Source of the DNA: Zeus faber
Lineage: Eukaryota; Chordata; Actinopteri; Zeiformes; Zeidae
Reading direction: 5' to 3'
Length of the DNA stretch: 64,000 bases
Assembly (NCBI GenBank): GCA_960531495.1
Contig: OY482847.1
Coordinates: 10,529,442 to 10,593,441, forward strand
In this document: positions 1 to 12,600 of the stretch, in pieces
Position numbering within the stretch: position 1 is the first letter of the stretch
How the letters are laid out: every line of letters begins with the position of its first letter
Position numbers and translations under genes: made by a program
The notes under the pieces: generated by a model
Database searches by the model: none
The model's input: only the letters and a program-made list of their open reading frames with translations
Told to the model about the DNA's origin: nothing

Positions 1-1839
1 CGGTTGACCCACGTGTAATTGGCTAAATAAAAAAAACAAAAACAACAAAAACAGCTAATTCAAAGCGACGTGTCATCGGTCCGCCGATAAGCGGCCTTGT
101 CATTCCCCTTCACAGTTCAGAGTTAATAGGCTTTCCCCAGTGTGGGTTTTGAAAGAAGAAAACGGAGCGAGCACATTATTATTGCGACTGAAGCTGTTAA
201 ACCATCGGGGGAATGAGGGGGTTTGCCAGGGACACAAATAATGCCGTTTATTATGACGGGCGTGGATTACTTGGGCAGAGATGCGCTTGTTTGCAAACAA
301 TTTAGTGCCTGTGCGTTTTGTAAGACAGGATTTAGAGACTTAGAGAGCGGGAGAGAATGTGGGGAATAAATCAAGACGGACGGACCCCAGAGGTGGGGTT
401 CTCTGACCGTGGGAGAAGCAGCGCATGGACAGGTCTCCCGGATCCAGAGCGTTGAATCAGGAGGGTCCGAGCAGAGGACAGGGGTTAAACATGAAAAATG
501 ACACCATTCTCACCTTTACCTCTACCCTGTACAAAGAATATCCAACTGGGATGACAGGTTAATTTTCTATCCACGAAGTAAAGACTGACTGTGACTAATG
601 ACTGACTGTGTGCCTTTCTCCCAAACATGCATTACGTTCAGTTTGACGGTAAAAATGACCCCATCGCCTTTGATAGAGGCGGAGTGGATAATGCTCGTTG
701 ACTCACGGATATCCGACTGCACTCGATTCACTGTGTTTTTCATGTAGTTTTTAACCAAATAACACCATGTACAGTAAGGACCTTTATACGTATAACCCGA
801 TATATAACATTCAAGTTCATTGCTCTTCTGTGCGACTCTTCTCTCTCTACCCTGCACACAAAATGGAGGGTTTATTCTATTTGTAATTGTTTCTCTCAAA
901 GTAGAACGGGCTTGTGATAGCCAATTTAAATTGACTTGACAAGAAAAAAAACTACTAAACAACAAAACAAAAGACAAACATCCTTTATATCTTGGTAAAA
1001 AAACAACAACACTAATAACACATTATCCTGTCTTATTACCTGGTTTCTTGCTTTACAATCCACTTCAGTTATTCAATCTTTACAAACAAACCATCCCAAA
1101 ACAGCCCTCTTAGGGTTTTATTTAAAAAAAAATAAAAAAAATAAAAAAAAAGCACTGGAGAGCTTTAAGAGGACATTCATTGACTATAATGGGATGAACT
1201 GGTCAACCATATCTAATAGAAATCGTTGCCCTCGGCAAAAGTTGGTGCTCAATTCGATTTCCCATGGAACACAATGCTTTTACCGCTTCTTAGAAAACTA
1301 TAATCCAATGTACTGAGTATATGGAGAAGAAACAGATCAAGTCTCAAATTAAAACATTTCCAGAAAAAAAGGAAACTTTTTTTTCCTTGAAATCTAAATC
1401 CTGGTAAGCTTTACCAACATAGAATCTGAATGCACTATGTGGTATGTCTCACGCAACATAATGTGTGAAATGGAAAAAACCGAACATGTTCTTTATCTGC
1501 TTTATAATTTGAAAAAAAGTAAAAAAATATTAACGTGTAGTATTTGCATGTAAAGTCCGATTCACGGAGGCCACACTGTCATTATTTAATCTCCCAAACA
1601 ACAGGGATTACTTTATAACACACTCTGGGTGGTGCGTAAATGGAGAGAATAACGCAGGTTTGCGCGACCTTGCAGTGCAAACCCCAACATGGAGAGAACA
1701 CCATCCCAGCATGATCCAACTGTAGGGGAGAAGAAAAAAAACAAAAAAAAAAACAAACCAAAAAAAAAAAGTTCAATTTGGCCATGACGTGGAGGAGGAG
1801 AGAGAGGAAAGTGCCTTAATAGCACCACATTTGGCGGAG
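1..1839. other. Upstream AT-rich DNA, no gene seen
   Basis: Only short open frames without recognisable domains occur on either strand. Several A-rich runs are present, for example 1125-1151 and 1735-1770. I see no RNA gene and no recognisable transposon. Confidence 0.5.
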
Positions 1840-2506
1840 GGCGCGTCTTAAAGTGGCTCCAGAATGGGCAGTCTTCCCTCAGATTCAGCTGGACCGCAGG
1901 CGCGCCGGGTCATGGAGAGGGGTCCCTGAAGCTGCACAAGTACGGATCCCGGACTATAAGCTGCTCTTTTTGACTGATTTTTAACGGCTTTGAATTGCAA
2001 AAAGAAAAAAAAAAAAAAAGAAAAAAGAAAAAGAAAAAAGAAAGAAACAAAACAGAAACAAAAAAAAACCCCGCAGATCCGTTTTAACCGTGTGGTGGTT
2101 CAGTGTGAATAATGGGCTGATTTGGTGAAGTGCGGCGGCGCGTCGGGAGCTTTCGGGGGCGTCCGATCGGCACCTGCTTGTCGGAGTTGCGCGCGTGTTT
2201 TTGTTTTTTTTATGATATAAGGGAAAAACGCGGTGTTTTTGGGTTTTTTTTTTTTTTATCTTTATTTTTATTTAATCCGAAACTTACCCCCCCCCCCCCC
2301 ACCTCTCGATCACCCGGGAATCAACCCAAGCGTCTGGCATCGAAATCTTTTAAATTCATCTCCCGTATTGAGAGAATACATTCAGGGGCAATCGCGCGGG
2401 CGCTCTTCCACAGTTAAAAAGGGGGGAAAAAAAAACTTACTTAAAACTTAAAACGCATCTTACTTGAATTCGCATTTTATTTACAATCTCGTCTTGAGTT
2501 CTATAC
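1840..2506 (+). promoter_or_regulatory. Candidate slc6a2 promoter and non-coding exon 1
   Basis: The stretch is richer in CG dinucleotides than its surroundings, with clusters near 1840-1930 and 2125-2180. It has a TATA-like ACTATAAG near 1953-1960 and a consensus donor TAC|GTGAGTA at 2507. The first coding exon begins one base before its ATG, so an upstream exon is required, and human NET and DAT have an untranslated exon 1. The actual transcription start is not visible, so this is an inference. Confidence 0.4.
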
Positions 2507-2644
2507 GTGAGTACTTTTTTTTTTTTTTTTTATTTCATCCTGCGTTGTTTTTACGTGGGCATTCCTATATTTCCTTTAAACTGTGATTATTTTTTTTATT
2601 TCTGGTAACTTATGCTCTGAAAATGATCTAACTATAAAGGCAGG

Positions 2645-2857
2645 AATCTGTCTCTCTATCTATGTGTCTGTCTGTCTATGTATCTGTCTGTCTGTCTGTG
2701 TATGTATGTATGTAGTATATGTGTCTGTCTATCAATGTATCTGTCTGTCTATGTATGTATGTATGTATGTATGTATGTATGTATGTATGTATTTACGTAT
2801 GTATGTGTCTGTCTATTTATATGTCTTTCTATCTATGTATCTGTCTGTCTGTCTATG

Positions 2858-2891
<34 letters not shown>

Positions 2892-3140
2892 TGTATGTAT
2901 GTATGTATGTATGTATGTATGTATGTATGTATGTATGTATATATGTATGTATGTATCTGTCTATGTGTCTGTCTGTCTGTCGATGTATATATGTATGTAT
3001 GTACTGTATGTATGTATGTATGTATGTATGTATGTATGTATGTATCTGTCTATCTATGTGTCTGTGTGTCTATGTGGATGTATGTATCTGCCTGTCTGTC
3101 TGCCTGTATGTATGTACAGTACCTATATAAGTATGTATGT
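2645..3140. repeat. Tetranucleotide array (TATG)n with (TGTC)n blocks
   Basis: About 500 bases of GTAT/ATGT repeats interspersed with CTGT/CTAT blocks, in the proposed intron 1 of slc6a2. The array has no stop codon in several frames, which produces spurious open frames of Cys/Met/Tyr/Val. It runs directly into the dispersed repeat at 3145. Confidence 0.93.
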
Positions 3141-3144
3141 CCTT

Positions 3145-3290
3145 CCATTTTCTCGACAACCGTTAATCTGAGTTACTTCACACTTGGCGAGTGTATTGCT
3201 GGGGAACCAAGGACGTGAAGTGTCGACTTTGGTGCAGTTTGGACACAGGACACGTGCAATATTAAATTATTAGATAACTACTAGATAATT
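3145..3290. repeat. Dispersed repeat, copy A (unclassified)
   Basis: Shares clear similarity with 53222-53335. Common words in the same order include CTTCACACT, GTATTGCTG, ACCAAGGA/ACCCATGGA, TTTGGTGCA and TTTGGACAC. In both copies a TGTCTG/TATGTCCTTC leader lies just before it. The class of element is not recognised; no coding part is visible. Confidence 0.7.
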
Positions 3291-3726
3291 ACGAGATAGA
3301 TTATTATTATTCTACTTTCAATAAACAGCGAAAAGTGAGCCATGGGGGGCGGGGTTTCAGGGCTCTGTGACTGAGTCGCAAAGCCTGTCCTTCCCTGGTG
3401 TATGACTTTAATCGGCGGTTTCATCTTCCATTGTGCAACACAGGACTGAGTCATTGACATTTTGTTAAACCGTGCCATTAAAATGACTGAGAAAGTCTTA
3501 CATTTTGAACAGGCTTGTACGAGTACTTTATCAATTTAAAATGTGATTCATTATTATTATTATTATCATCATTATCAGGCCTATTGCTGTTATTGCAGTG
3601 TTGCTTTAATAACACCACTCAAGTAGGCTTATGGTGGTGTACTCCCCCACCCACCTACGCCCCAACACCTGTGTGTGTGTGTTTTTCTTCCACCTCTCTC
3701 TGACTCTCTGTTTTTCTCCCGGAAGG

Positions 3727-4039
3727 ATGAACATCCAGGTGGTGCCGGAGCACAAGCTCTCCTCCGTGGCTCCGCTCCACCAGCAGTGCTCCGTGGAGAA
3801 GAAGGAGGTGGAACTGATCCTGGTCAAGGACCAGAATGGCCTCCAGTATTGCACCAGCTCGGCCGTGGTGCCCGGCACCACGCCGGGGCCCCTGCACGGA
3901 GGGCCGCCGGGCTCCTCGGATGGGGAGGAGCGGGAGACGTGGGGCAAGAAAATGGACTTTTTGCTCTCCGTCATCGGGTTTGCGGTGGACCTGGCCAACG
4001 TGTGGAGGTTCCCCTACCTGTGCTACAAGAATGGAGGAG
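3727..4039 (+). CDS. slc6a2: slc6a2 coding exon 1: N-terminal tail and TM1
   Basis: Encodes residues 1-104 plus one base of codon 105. The ATG at 3727 is chosen because MNIQVVPE matches the human NET start MNPQVQPE; position -3 is A. A pyrimidine-rich tract ends in AG at 3724-3725, so the start codon lies one base inside this exon and the 5' UTR must come mostly from an upstream exon, as in human NET and DAT. The exon ends at the donor GTGAGG (4040). The tail reads [12 protein letters not shown], close to DAT. Asp88 in TM1 is the amine-binding acid of monoamine transporters. Confidence 0.95.
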
Positions 4040-5537
4040 GTGAGGGAAGCAAAACTAAAATAAAATCGCTCCCACGCAGTGGTGGAAGGAGTGCTTCTAC
4101 TGAAGTTAAAGTGCAAATAGAAACAACATGACTCTAGTAGAAGGGGACTTGTCACATGGACATATACAATGCTCTTAAATGTACTTTAAGTATTAAAAGT
4201 AAAAAGTATTTGTCATATCTAGTGCCTTGATATGTCCAATTATGGTCTATAATCCTACATGAAGTGTCAATGTACCCTTTTTCCTACAGATGAGTGCTCA
4301 TGCCGGTCCTGATTATAATTTACAATTAAATGGTATCGGACGTTGGACCTAATAAAACATTGATGAGCAATCCTAAATTAGCAGTTTAATAGATCCAGTC
4401 CTTGATTTTTATTTTGCCTAATTTTGACATAAATATGAATTCTGATTAAAATAAATAAATAAACAAAAAAATAAATAATAATAAAAAGTATTGTAAAATA
4501 TAGTGCAGTAAAACGCATACATATTTTATTTTCCAAGAGAAAACGGCCACAGTGCAAACGACTTTGATCTGTGCGTTACGGTGAATTTACCATTGAAATC
4601 ACCATTCCAAATTTGTCCATTCAGGACGCTGCTTAATCGGAAAACAGCGCAAACTGGAACGCGACATTAACCTTCCGCTCTGAGCCTCCACCTTGGACAA
4701 ATACAGTTCCAGTTCCACTGATGTTGTGGCCCCACAAGCCTCCAGCTGTAATGACAACACAGTGTTCGCTGGAAGGTGCCCCCCACCCCCCTCCCACCTC
4801 CCCCAAAAAACACACAACATACTGTAAAGCACAACATGCTGAGGGTTCAACTGATTCAGCTCTAAAACTCTGTTGTGCCGCGCCGCGCTCCGACCCTCAG
4901 CAAAACATATACAGCACATCGCAGCGCACAATATGCCATTTGTCATCAACAATCGCATGAAGAATTCAATTGTGCTTTAGAGAACGACCCGCGCTTGATC
5001 AGTGTGTTATCGTACCATGGCATGACAGCCGAGCCCTGGGCGTTCTTTCCCGAGCACCACCACCGCACCATCACCACCCCCCCCCCCCCCCCCCCCCGGT
5101 GTTGATCTCCTACATCTTTTACATCTAATCACGGAAGCGGCGAACGGCGGGAATAGCTTGTGACACCTACTATTTTGTCACCCCGTCGCGCCGCCCTCTC
5201 ATAACGTGCAACGATGCCACGGTCGAAACTTGCTCCGCCGGTGTGATCACCAACACAGACACTCTGCAAAGAAAGCGGAAAAAAAAGTAAACACCGGAAG
5301 GTTGCTGGAAATGATGATGTTTATTCCCCGTCCCTGCAGGTGCCTTCTTGATTCCCTACATTTTGTTCTTGTTCATTGCGGGGATGCCGCTGTTTTACAT
5401 GGAACTCGCTCTGGGCCAGTACAACAGGGAAGGAGCAGCCACAGTCTGGAAAATATGCCCCATCTTTAAAGGTGAGCTACATCCCGCACGCCAACCTTAT
5501 CACGCGCGCGCACGGACGCACGGACGCACGGACGCAC

Positions 5538-5600
<63 letters not shown>

Positions 5601-6570
5601 ACTACTACAATCTAACCTCTGACTTTTGCCAATTACTCGCGGACGTTTTCCCTTCATTCATGTCACACTTCATTTTCCCACGCTGAGTTTTGTCTCAAGT
5701 TTTCAGTTTGTTCTTGCGATATTTCACTCTCAATGTTTTCAGATGTGTCAGTGGTAAGATTAAAAAGCGTTCAAACAATGGCAATTTGCAAACTCGGTTT
5801 TAAGGACAATAAGGTGGATCAACACATGCTCAAAGTGTTAGAAAGGATGACACTCATGATGAAATGTAAAAATGCTCCTCACCTAAGCGCGCTAACGTCC
5901 ACTTCTACCAGAATTCTGGTTGTAAAGAACACTCTTATTCATAATTGATTTATTTTGGGGTGTGGCCCATACCTTACATTATCCACCATATGCTCTTATT
6001 TCTCGTATCGGAATTATATAACTAGTAATGCAAAGCTAGAGAGGGCTATAGGGATTTCAACAGAGTGCATATGGAAAAAAAAGAGAGTATGATATTAATT
6101 GAGAAGCTTTCAAAAGATTTTTAAGCCATCTCCTTTGTAATTGTGGCTTTTTGGGTCTGGATATGTTGCCAGATTTTGCGGCTTATCCAAGATAAAAAGG
6201 ATAAACACTTTATTAATCCCCGGTGAGAAAGTGTCCAGCGTCCAAAACATCTGGAATCGTAATGCGAAACACCCATTCTTCTCTTGAATGGGTTTTCTCT
6301 TGGTCGTCGCATTGCCGTTTATATGCAGTAGATTCACCTAAATGAAATGTATACCGGTAGCAAATAGCAACAAACGTTTTTATTGGGATTAAATGATCGT
6401 GACTATATCGTCATTGATTGCTGAAAGAATAATATATGACGTTTATGACTATTTTGTTTTTCATAGTCCTCTTTGTAGCAGGCTAGACTCCCAGATGTGG
6501 GAATCCTACTTACATTTATTCTATAATGTTATATATATTTTTTAAAGATCATGATTATTATTATTATTAT

Positions 6571-6622
<52 letters not shown>

Positions 6623-9600
6623 TGTTGTAGTAGTAGTTGTAGTAGTAGTAGTATATAATGTCTAAATAATGTATGATATACAAAGTGCATGGAATCTTGA
6701 AGATTTTCTGAAAAGTACATTTTGCATCACTGCTCTGGAAAAAAAATAAATGTATGTTTATTTACAGTTTGACTCCCTCCCCCTCCCCCTTGGTGTCCGT
6801 AGGTGTGGGCTACACTGTGATCCTTATAGCCCTGTACGTAGGCTTTTACTACAATGTCATCATTGCATGGTCCCTCCACTACCTATTCTCCTCCATGACC
6901 AGCGAGCTGCCTTGGCTTCGGTGCGGCAACAGTTGGAACAGCGACAACTGCACAGACCCAAAGTATATCAATGGAACCCTCTTTGGCAACAGAACGTCCT
7001 ACGCCAAGAACAAGAGCACTCCGGCCGCAGAGTACTATGAGTGAGTCGCACCATGTCCCTCGTCTGCGTGTGATTTATACAATGGAACCGCATACACAGA
7101 GAAACGCACACAAATGGCACCGCCACAGAATGAAATGTACATTTTTGAAGGTGGTTCTACGATGGGGGGAGGGGGTCCACGGGGGGGTTCAAAAAAATGA
7201 TTCGATTAGATTAGATTAGATTCAACTTCATTGTCACTAGCAGACTACAGTGACAGAACCAATGAAATGCATGTCGCATCTTCTGAGACATTTTGTCCCG
7301 TTACCATGGGCTTTATTGGCTGTTCCACGAATGCAATGACAGTCTACGAAAAGACAAATTTACGATCGTTAATTTGCACTTTTGGAAAATGCAATTTGTC
7401 CAATTTGGCTCGTCATAAAACCACTTGTGTGTCAAACCTTACCTCTGAATATAGTTTTTGGCAAGACACAAAATGCTAAATAAGTTAGTGACTGTGGTGA
7501 AACACAATTTTATCAATCAATAACACATAAACAAATATAGGTAAAATATAAAAAAAAAAAAAACCTATAAATTAAAAAAAATCCGGTGTATCAATTTTAT
7601 AATACAACAACATGTACAGTGATCGTTTACATTAAGGCCCAAAATAATAATTATATTTCCATAGGGGTGTAAGATATCCTAATAGTTGTACTCAAGTGCT
7701 GCATTTGAGGAAAAAAAAAACAATTCTTAAAAACCTTCAGCTGCTTGTACAGAACAAAAACAGACTTATTTCAATGACAGAGATGGATGTTCTGCCTTCG
7801 TTTGCATCAAGATGGAGGGAGGAAGTCGAACAAACTCCCAGCCGTTATCAGATGCACCATACAAAACCTGTCGAGCATGTCACAGATACCTGGCTCTAAT
7901 GTCTTGATAATGTAATGATGATGTGATGATGGAGCGATGATGATGTGATGATGGAGCGATGATGATGATGATGATGGAGCGATGATGATGATGAGGGAGT
8001 ACAGCCGTGCATTGATGGATGGATGGAGGCTCCTTATGAGTGCTGATCTCATGCACTACCTGTCAGTCATTCTGCGTCCTAGATGAGCACATGGCTCCGG
8101 CTCTCATCCATTTTGGACTTCTCGTCCGTTCAGCTGTCTGAGGATGTGCTAAGCCCTCATTTCCTCTCCTATTAGAGCGTCATTATTGGCTTTCATTGAT
8201 TACTACTGCCGTTATTTTTCCTTGCTCGCAAGAACACTGCAAGTGGCGCGGGAGAATAGTCATTAGCCGTCGTGTCGTCCTCGGGGGAGGATGCAGGGCA
8301 CGTGCCACTTTCGACGTCCCGATCACTTCCAACAAGCTCTAATGACAGACTTTGATTCATAAAGATTAGGATGTTCAGCCGCAGATCTCAGCCAAGAAGC
8401 AACGCAGCACAATGCCAGAGGAGGTTCATTACAGACATTGTTTAGCATGATATCAGGGCTCTGGAGAGTGCCACAGAGCCGAGACAGCTGAGATACAGTT
8501 CCTTACAGATGCCGTCCGTAACCTCCGCAGGTACAAGCAGAACGATTCCAAAGCAAAAAAAAACAAACAAAAAAAAAAAGTAGAAGCTTTAACAAAGTTC
8601 CATACACCACATGATAACCACAAATATACGCATTATATTGTATATATTGTTATATAAATTATTATGACTAATTCATCAGCTATGTTAAAAAATGTTAAGT
8701 GAAATCAGACATTTCAATCATTTATTTCACCTACATACGGTAAACACATACAATAACCATTATCTGTTGTTTTTTTTACCAACTCCTCATTTGTTGTTGT
8801 ATGGGAGGTGCAATCTGCCGATCTCTGGAACTGTTGTGTCACCAAGCGCTATGTATACATATATAACGAACAGGTGATGTAACCCGTCATCTGTGTGTTG
8901 TGTGTTACATATGGATCTATAGCCCAGTGATGGTGAAAGCAGGGTCACAGAGTCTCCCGGTCCGCCATTCCGTGCCCCGCGACACAAAGCGTCAGGTTTG
9001 TTCTGGCACCGACCGGGCCCCCAGACGGTGCAAACATGTCTGTGAGTGATAGTTTTCACCGGGAACAAAAAAAGTGGCGAGGGATGTTGCTGGGCTTGTT
9101 TTGGAGACGCGGAGGAGGGACAGCGAAAGACAGTGAAAACAACCTCACCTGGAACCAATTTCTGGCTTTTTTGACTTTGGCTAAGGCTTGATAACGTGCC
9201 CAGGCTCTCGCATTTGGACAGTCGGTTGCTATGGATTCTTAACAGATCAACAAAACCTCCCAGGAGCTGTTCCGAGAGGCTGCAGATGGGTGATGCTCGG
9301 TAGGGTTTTTCCATGCGATAGGAGCCGGTGTCTTTTTAAAGACTCACGAAATTGGGTCGTCAAATATGAGGTACAGACTTACTTAGCGGTTTGAACGGGA
9401 TTAACTCGTCTCCAAGGCCATAAAGTGAGAGCAGAGGTCAGTGGAGACATAAAAACTGTTTGAGAGAACCGGAGGGAAAGCAGTACGGCCAAAAAAATGT
9501 TGCTTCCTGCTTTTCATGCATTTCTACCGTTCATTGAGCGTACGCGTAAAGTAGAATGTATAACACAGATACCAAACTGTGGAGGAAACCTGAATGGGGG

Positions 9601-12600
9601 AATAACCGCGTAACCAGCTCAGGGAGTAAAGAGTCAATTTGTTTAGAGTTTTTGGGCCAAAGAGCCACAGATTTATGCTACGAGGAGCTTTTACTGGCAG
9701 TGCACTATCAGATTAACTAGGGCTCTTGGGGCGTCACAACACCAGACAACACTCGATATCCAACCCAGTTCAGAGCAGACATCATACAACCCTGAAAAAA
9801 CAAACACATTATTTACTTCCTTATCTTCCATTGAACTTCATAGCTTTGAATTTGTTCTTGGCACAACATAAATAAATTGGTATTTTGGAGACAGGACCCA
9901 TAGATACCCAGGTCCCATAGGAGGATTCTGCATGCCGGGCCATTGTGCAGCCGTGGTATCAGATCCAGATGGAATCACTCTTCTTATGAGCGCACAAACC
10001 TCACACGCAAACTGTGTTGGATCGTTTGCAACCATCATGACACCTGTAGGATAGATCCATATCTTGAAGGCTCCTTTTGCGGGAGAAAATCGAAAATGTT
10101 CAAATCGGACTTTTCGCAAGGCAAGAGGCCTCTGAGACAACGGAAAACATCGCTTTCCACCGATCCGATGAGTGTCGATGCGGTCTGTTTGAGTTGTTGG
10201 ATCCAGTCCAGCAACTCCAAGTGCCTCTTCTCTGCATGATGATGATGCTTTTCTGCAGCTGGAATAACGCTGCGCCACAGACGGGTTTAGTTCCAGGGAA
10301 GGTGGCAACCCCGCCGCCCAGGGGTTATCAACTCAGTGTTTCAAGCCAGGAAGTCGTGTCAGGTAGTATTGCAGCTACCGTTTCCAGTCTGAGTTATGCT
10401 TTAGAATTTCATGATGGTTAAACAGGTGTGACAAAATGTCTCGTTCAGTGACACATCATGCATGCAATAAAGTGCTTATGCGTGAGAGTATTTTGTTCAG
10501 AAAAACCCATATGTGGTCCTCTATTTACCTGGCTCTTTATAAGAAACAGACAATCAAAGTATTTGCTTTATGCATGTGCTCCTCTAAATTCTGTTTCCAT
10601 TGCCACCTTTCCCAGCAAGAATGCACAGATTGGGCACGTGCAAGAAGTGAAAGGGAGCCAAAATGAATTTGATAATGTAGCTGTGTAGTTGTAGTTGTGG
10701 TCGGTTTAACTGTCAATATGGATGAGCATTCAGGGAAAAAGAAAGGCACCCTTTGACGAAAAAATATCCACCGCACCTCATGTGACCAAGAAAAAAAACC
10801 AAAAAAAAAAAACACCTATCGATCAGAAGAAGGCAAACCTCAGAAAAAATAAACACATTCCTAGTTCAAAGACGATGGGAAACAAACATGTTGAAAGAAA
10901 TGTTGCTGTTTTGGATTTCATTCTGGGACCTGTCGAGGAGTCCACCCAAAAAAGACGGATTCCCCCTTTAACTGAAGAACAACAGCTTTCATCGCCGTTG
11001 TTTTGGTAATGCAGGGCAACGGAGGTTGCCCTTAAGAGGTTACGTGGCCACGGTATTGGAGAACACATGAACGTTCTCCATTCTGAACCGGAGTGCGCTG
11101 CTCCCCCGCAGTAGCCGAGGACCAGACGCCCTAAGAACTGGCTCTCGGTTGGAGAAATATTTAGACAGAGAAGAAGGAGACACCGCGTGTCTGTTCTCAG
11201 TTATTTATGTGAAATGAAAACACTTGAACCTTTGAACACCCACCTTCTTCTGACAGAGTCTTAGAATAATGGCTTGTGAGAGGCTTGAGCGCTTGTTATT
11301 CCTTCAAAGTATTTGAGGGAGATGAACCATGGAAGGGTGGTGTTGTTGGCTTGGTTGGAGACCCGACCAGATACATCAGAGATAATAAGAAACGGGATAC
11401 GACCGCGCATATCTTATGTCTTATTCCAGGCTGTTTAGGAGATGACTTTTTTTCGGGGGGGGTGGTCAGCTTCATTTTTACAAATCACATTTGTGATGAT
11501 TTGAGGCAAGGTAAAGCGCAGCAATAGGTAAAAAAAAAAAAAGGGTGTGTGTGCGCGTGCGTGCGTGTGTGTGTGTGTCGCTGCCCATACATTTTTAGCA
11601 CATGTTCACTTCTGGCCACTCAGGCGTGGCTGCTTTATAGAGTCCGAGGGCTGAATTCCAGTACATCAAACGAAAATTAAAAAACACCGTGAATTGTCAG
11701 GGAAAAGAATCAGCTTCTCTTTGTTCAAAAAAAAAAAAAAAAAAGAAGAAGGAAAAGAAGAAAAAGAAGACAAAATATACTTTCCCTTGTCTGATCGCCA
11801 TATGAATTCATGATTTCCTCCAAATTTAGCACCAGAGCCCAAGGAAACACTGCCTGTCTAGATTTCATTCAAATTCAGGACCTAATGTGTTGGGCAATTA
11901 TGGAAAATGAAGTGTTTCCCTCAAGGTCTTTAGATACTCGAGCCAGATAAGATACTCTTTCTAATTAAAAGAAAGAGTATTTAATCTCCCTCAGACACAC
12001 ACATTGTTTTGTAGATAGAAAAAAGAGATACCTATTATTGCCACATTATTTTGACTTTGAATCTTATTTTACCCCCCCCGCCCTTTAGCAAGACATTGTT
12101 ACCGGTCACTTATTCTTTCCCATAGAATGGTGCAGGAATGAGTCCTTAAACCCGGAAATGAGTTTGCATTTCTGCGCTTCCGGTTCCCCCTCGTCTGAGG
12201 ATCAAAAGGTTTTTTTGGAACGGGTTCTTGGTTCGATGCCTGAAATAAGGTCTGTGGTCGACACAAGCTTAAGAGATCTTTACGTTCTGTTCTACGACAC
12301 AAAATGAGTCAGTCAGTACCCCGACTCGTGAATTTTGAAGCTTGTTTATGCGTCCTAAAAAAAAAAGGCGGTCGCTAACAAGGGGCTTAATGAGACTACG
12401 GAGGCTGTCGGGGGACATTAAACGTCATCGCGCCGAACACGGAAAATCATTACTCACCACTCCGCCTTTACAGCCTCTGGTTGTTTTTATACTCGCGCTC
12501 TTGCAAACTATTCGAACTCAAACCTTCCAGGCTTCTGTAGAAGAGGTAAGTGCCCCAAATCAAATTACAAGTTGGAAGCTTAGGGGTGGTGACGTTGAAG

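Noticed and set aside
2583-3218. Open frames of about 150-210 codons rich in Met/Tyr/Val/Cys
   Set aside because: They are the readout of a tetranucleotide repeat that lacks stop codons in several frames, not a protein.
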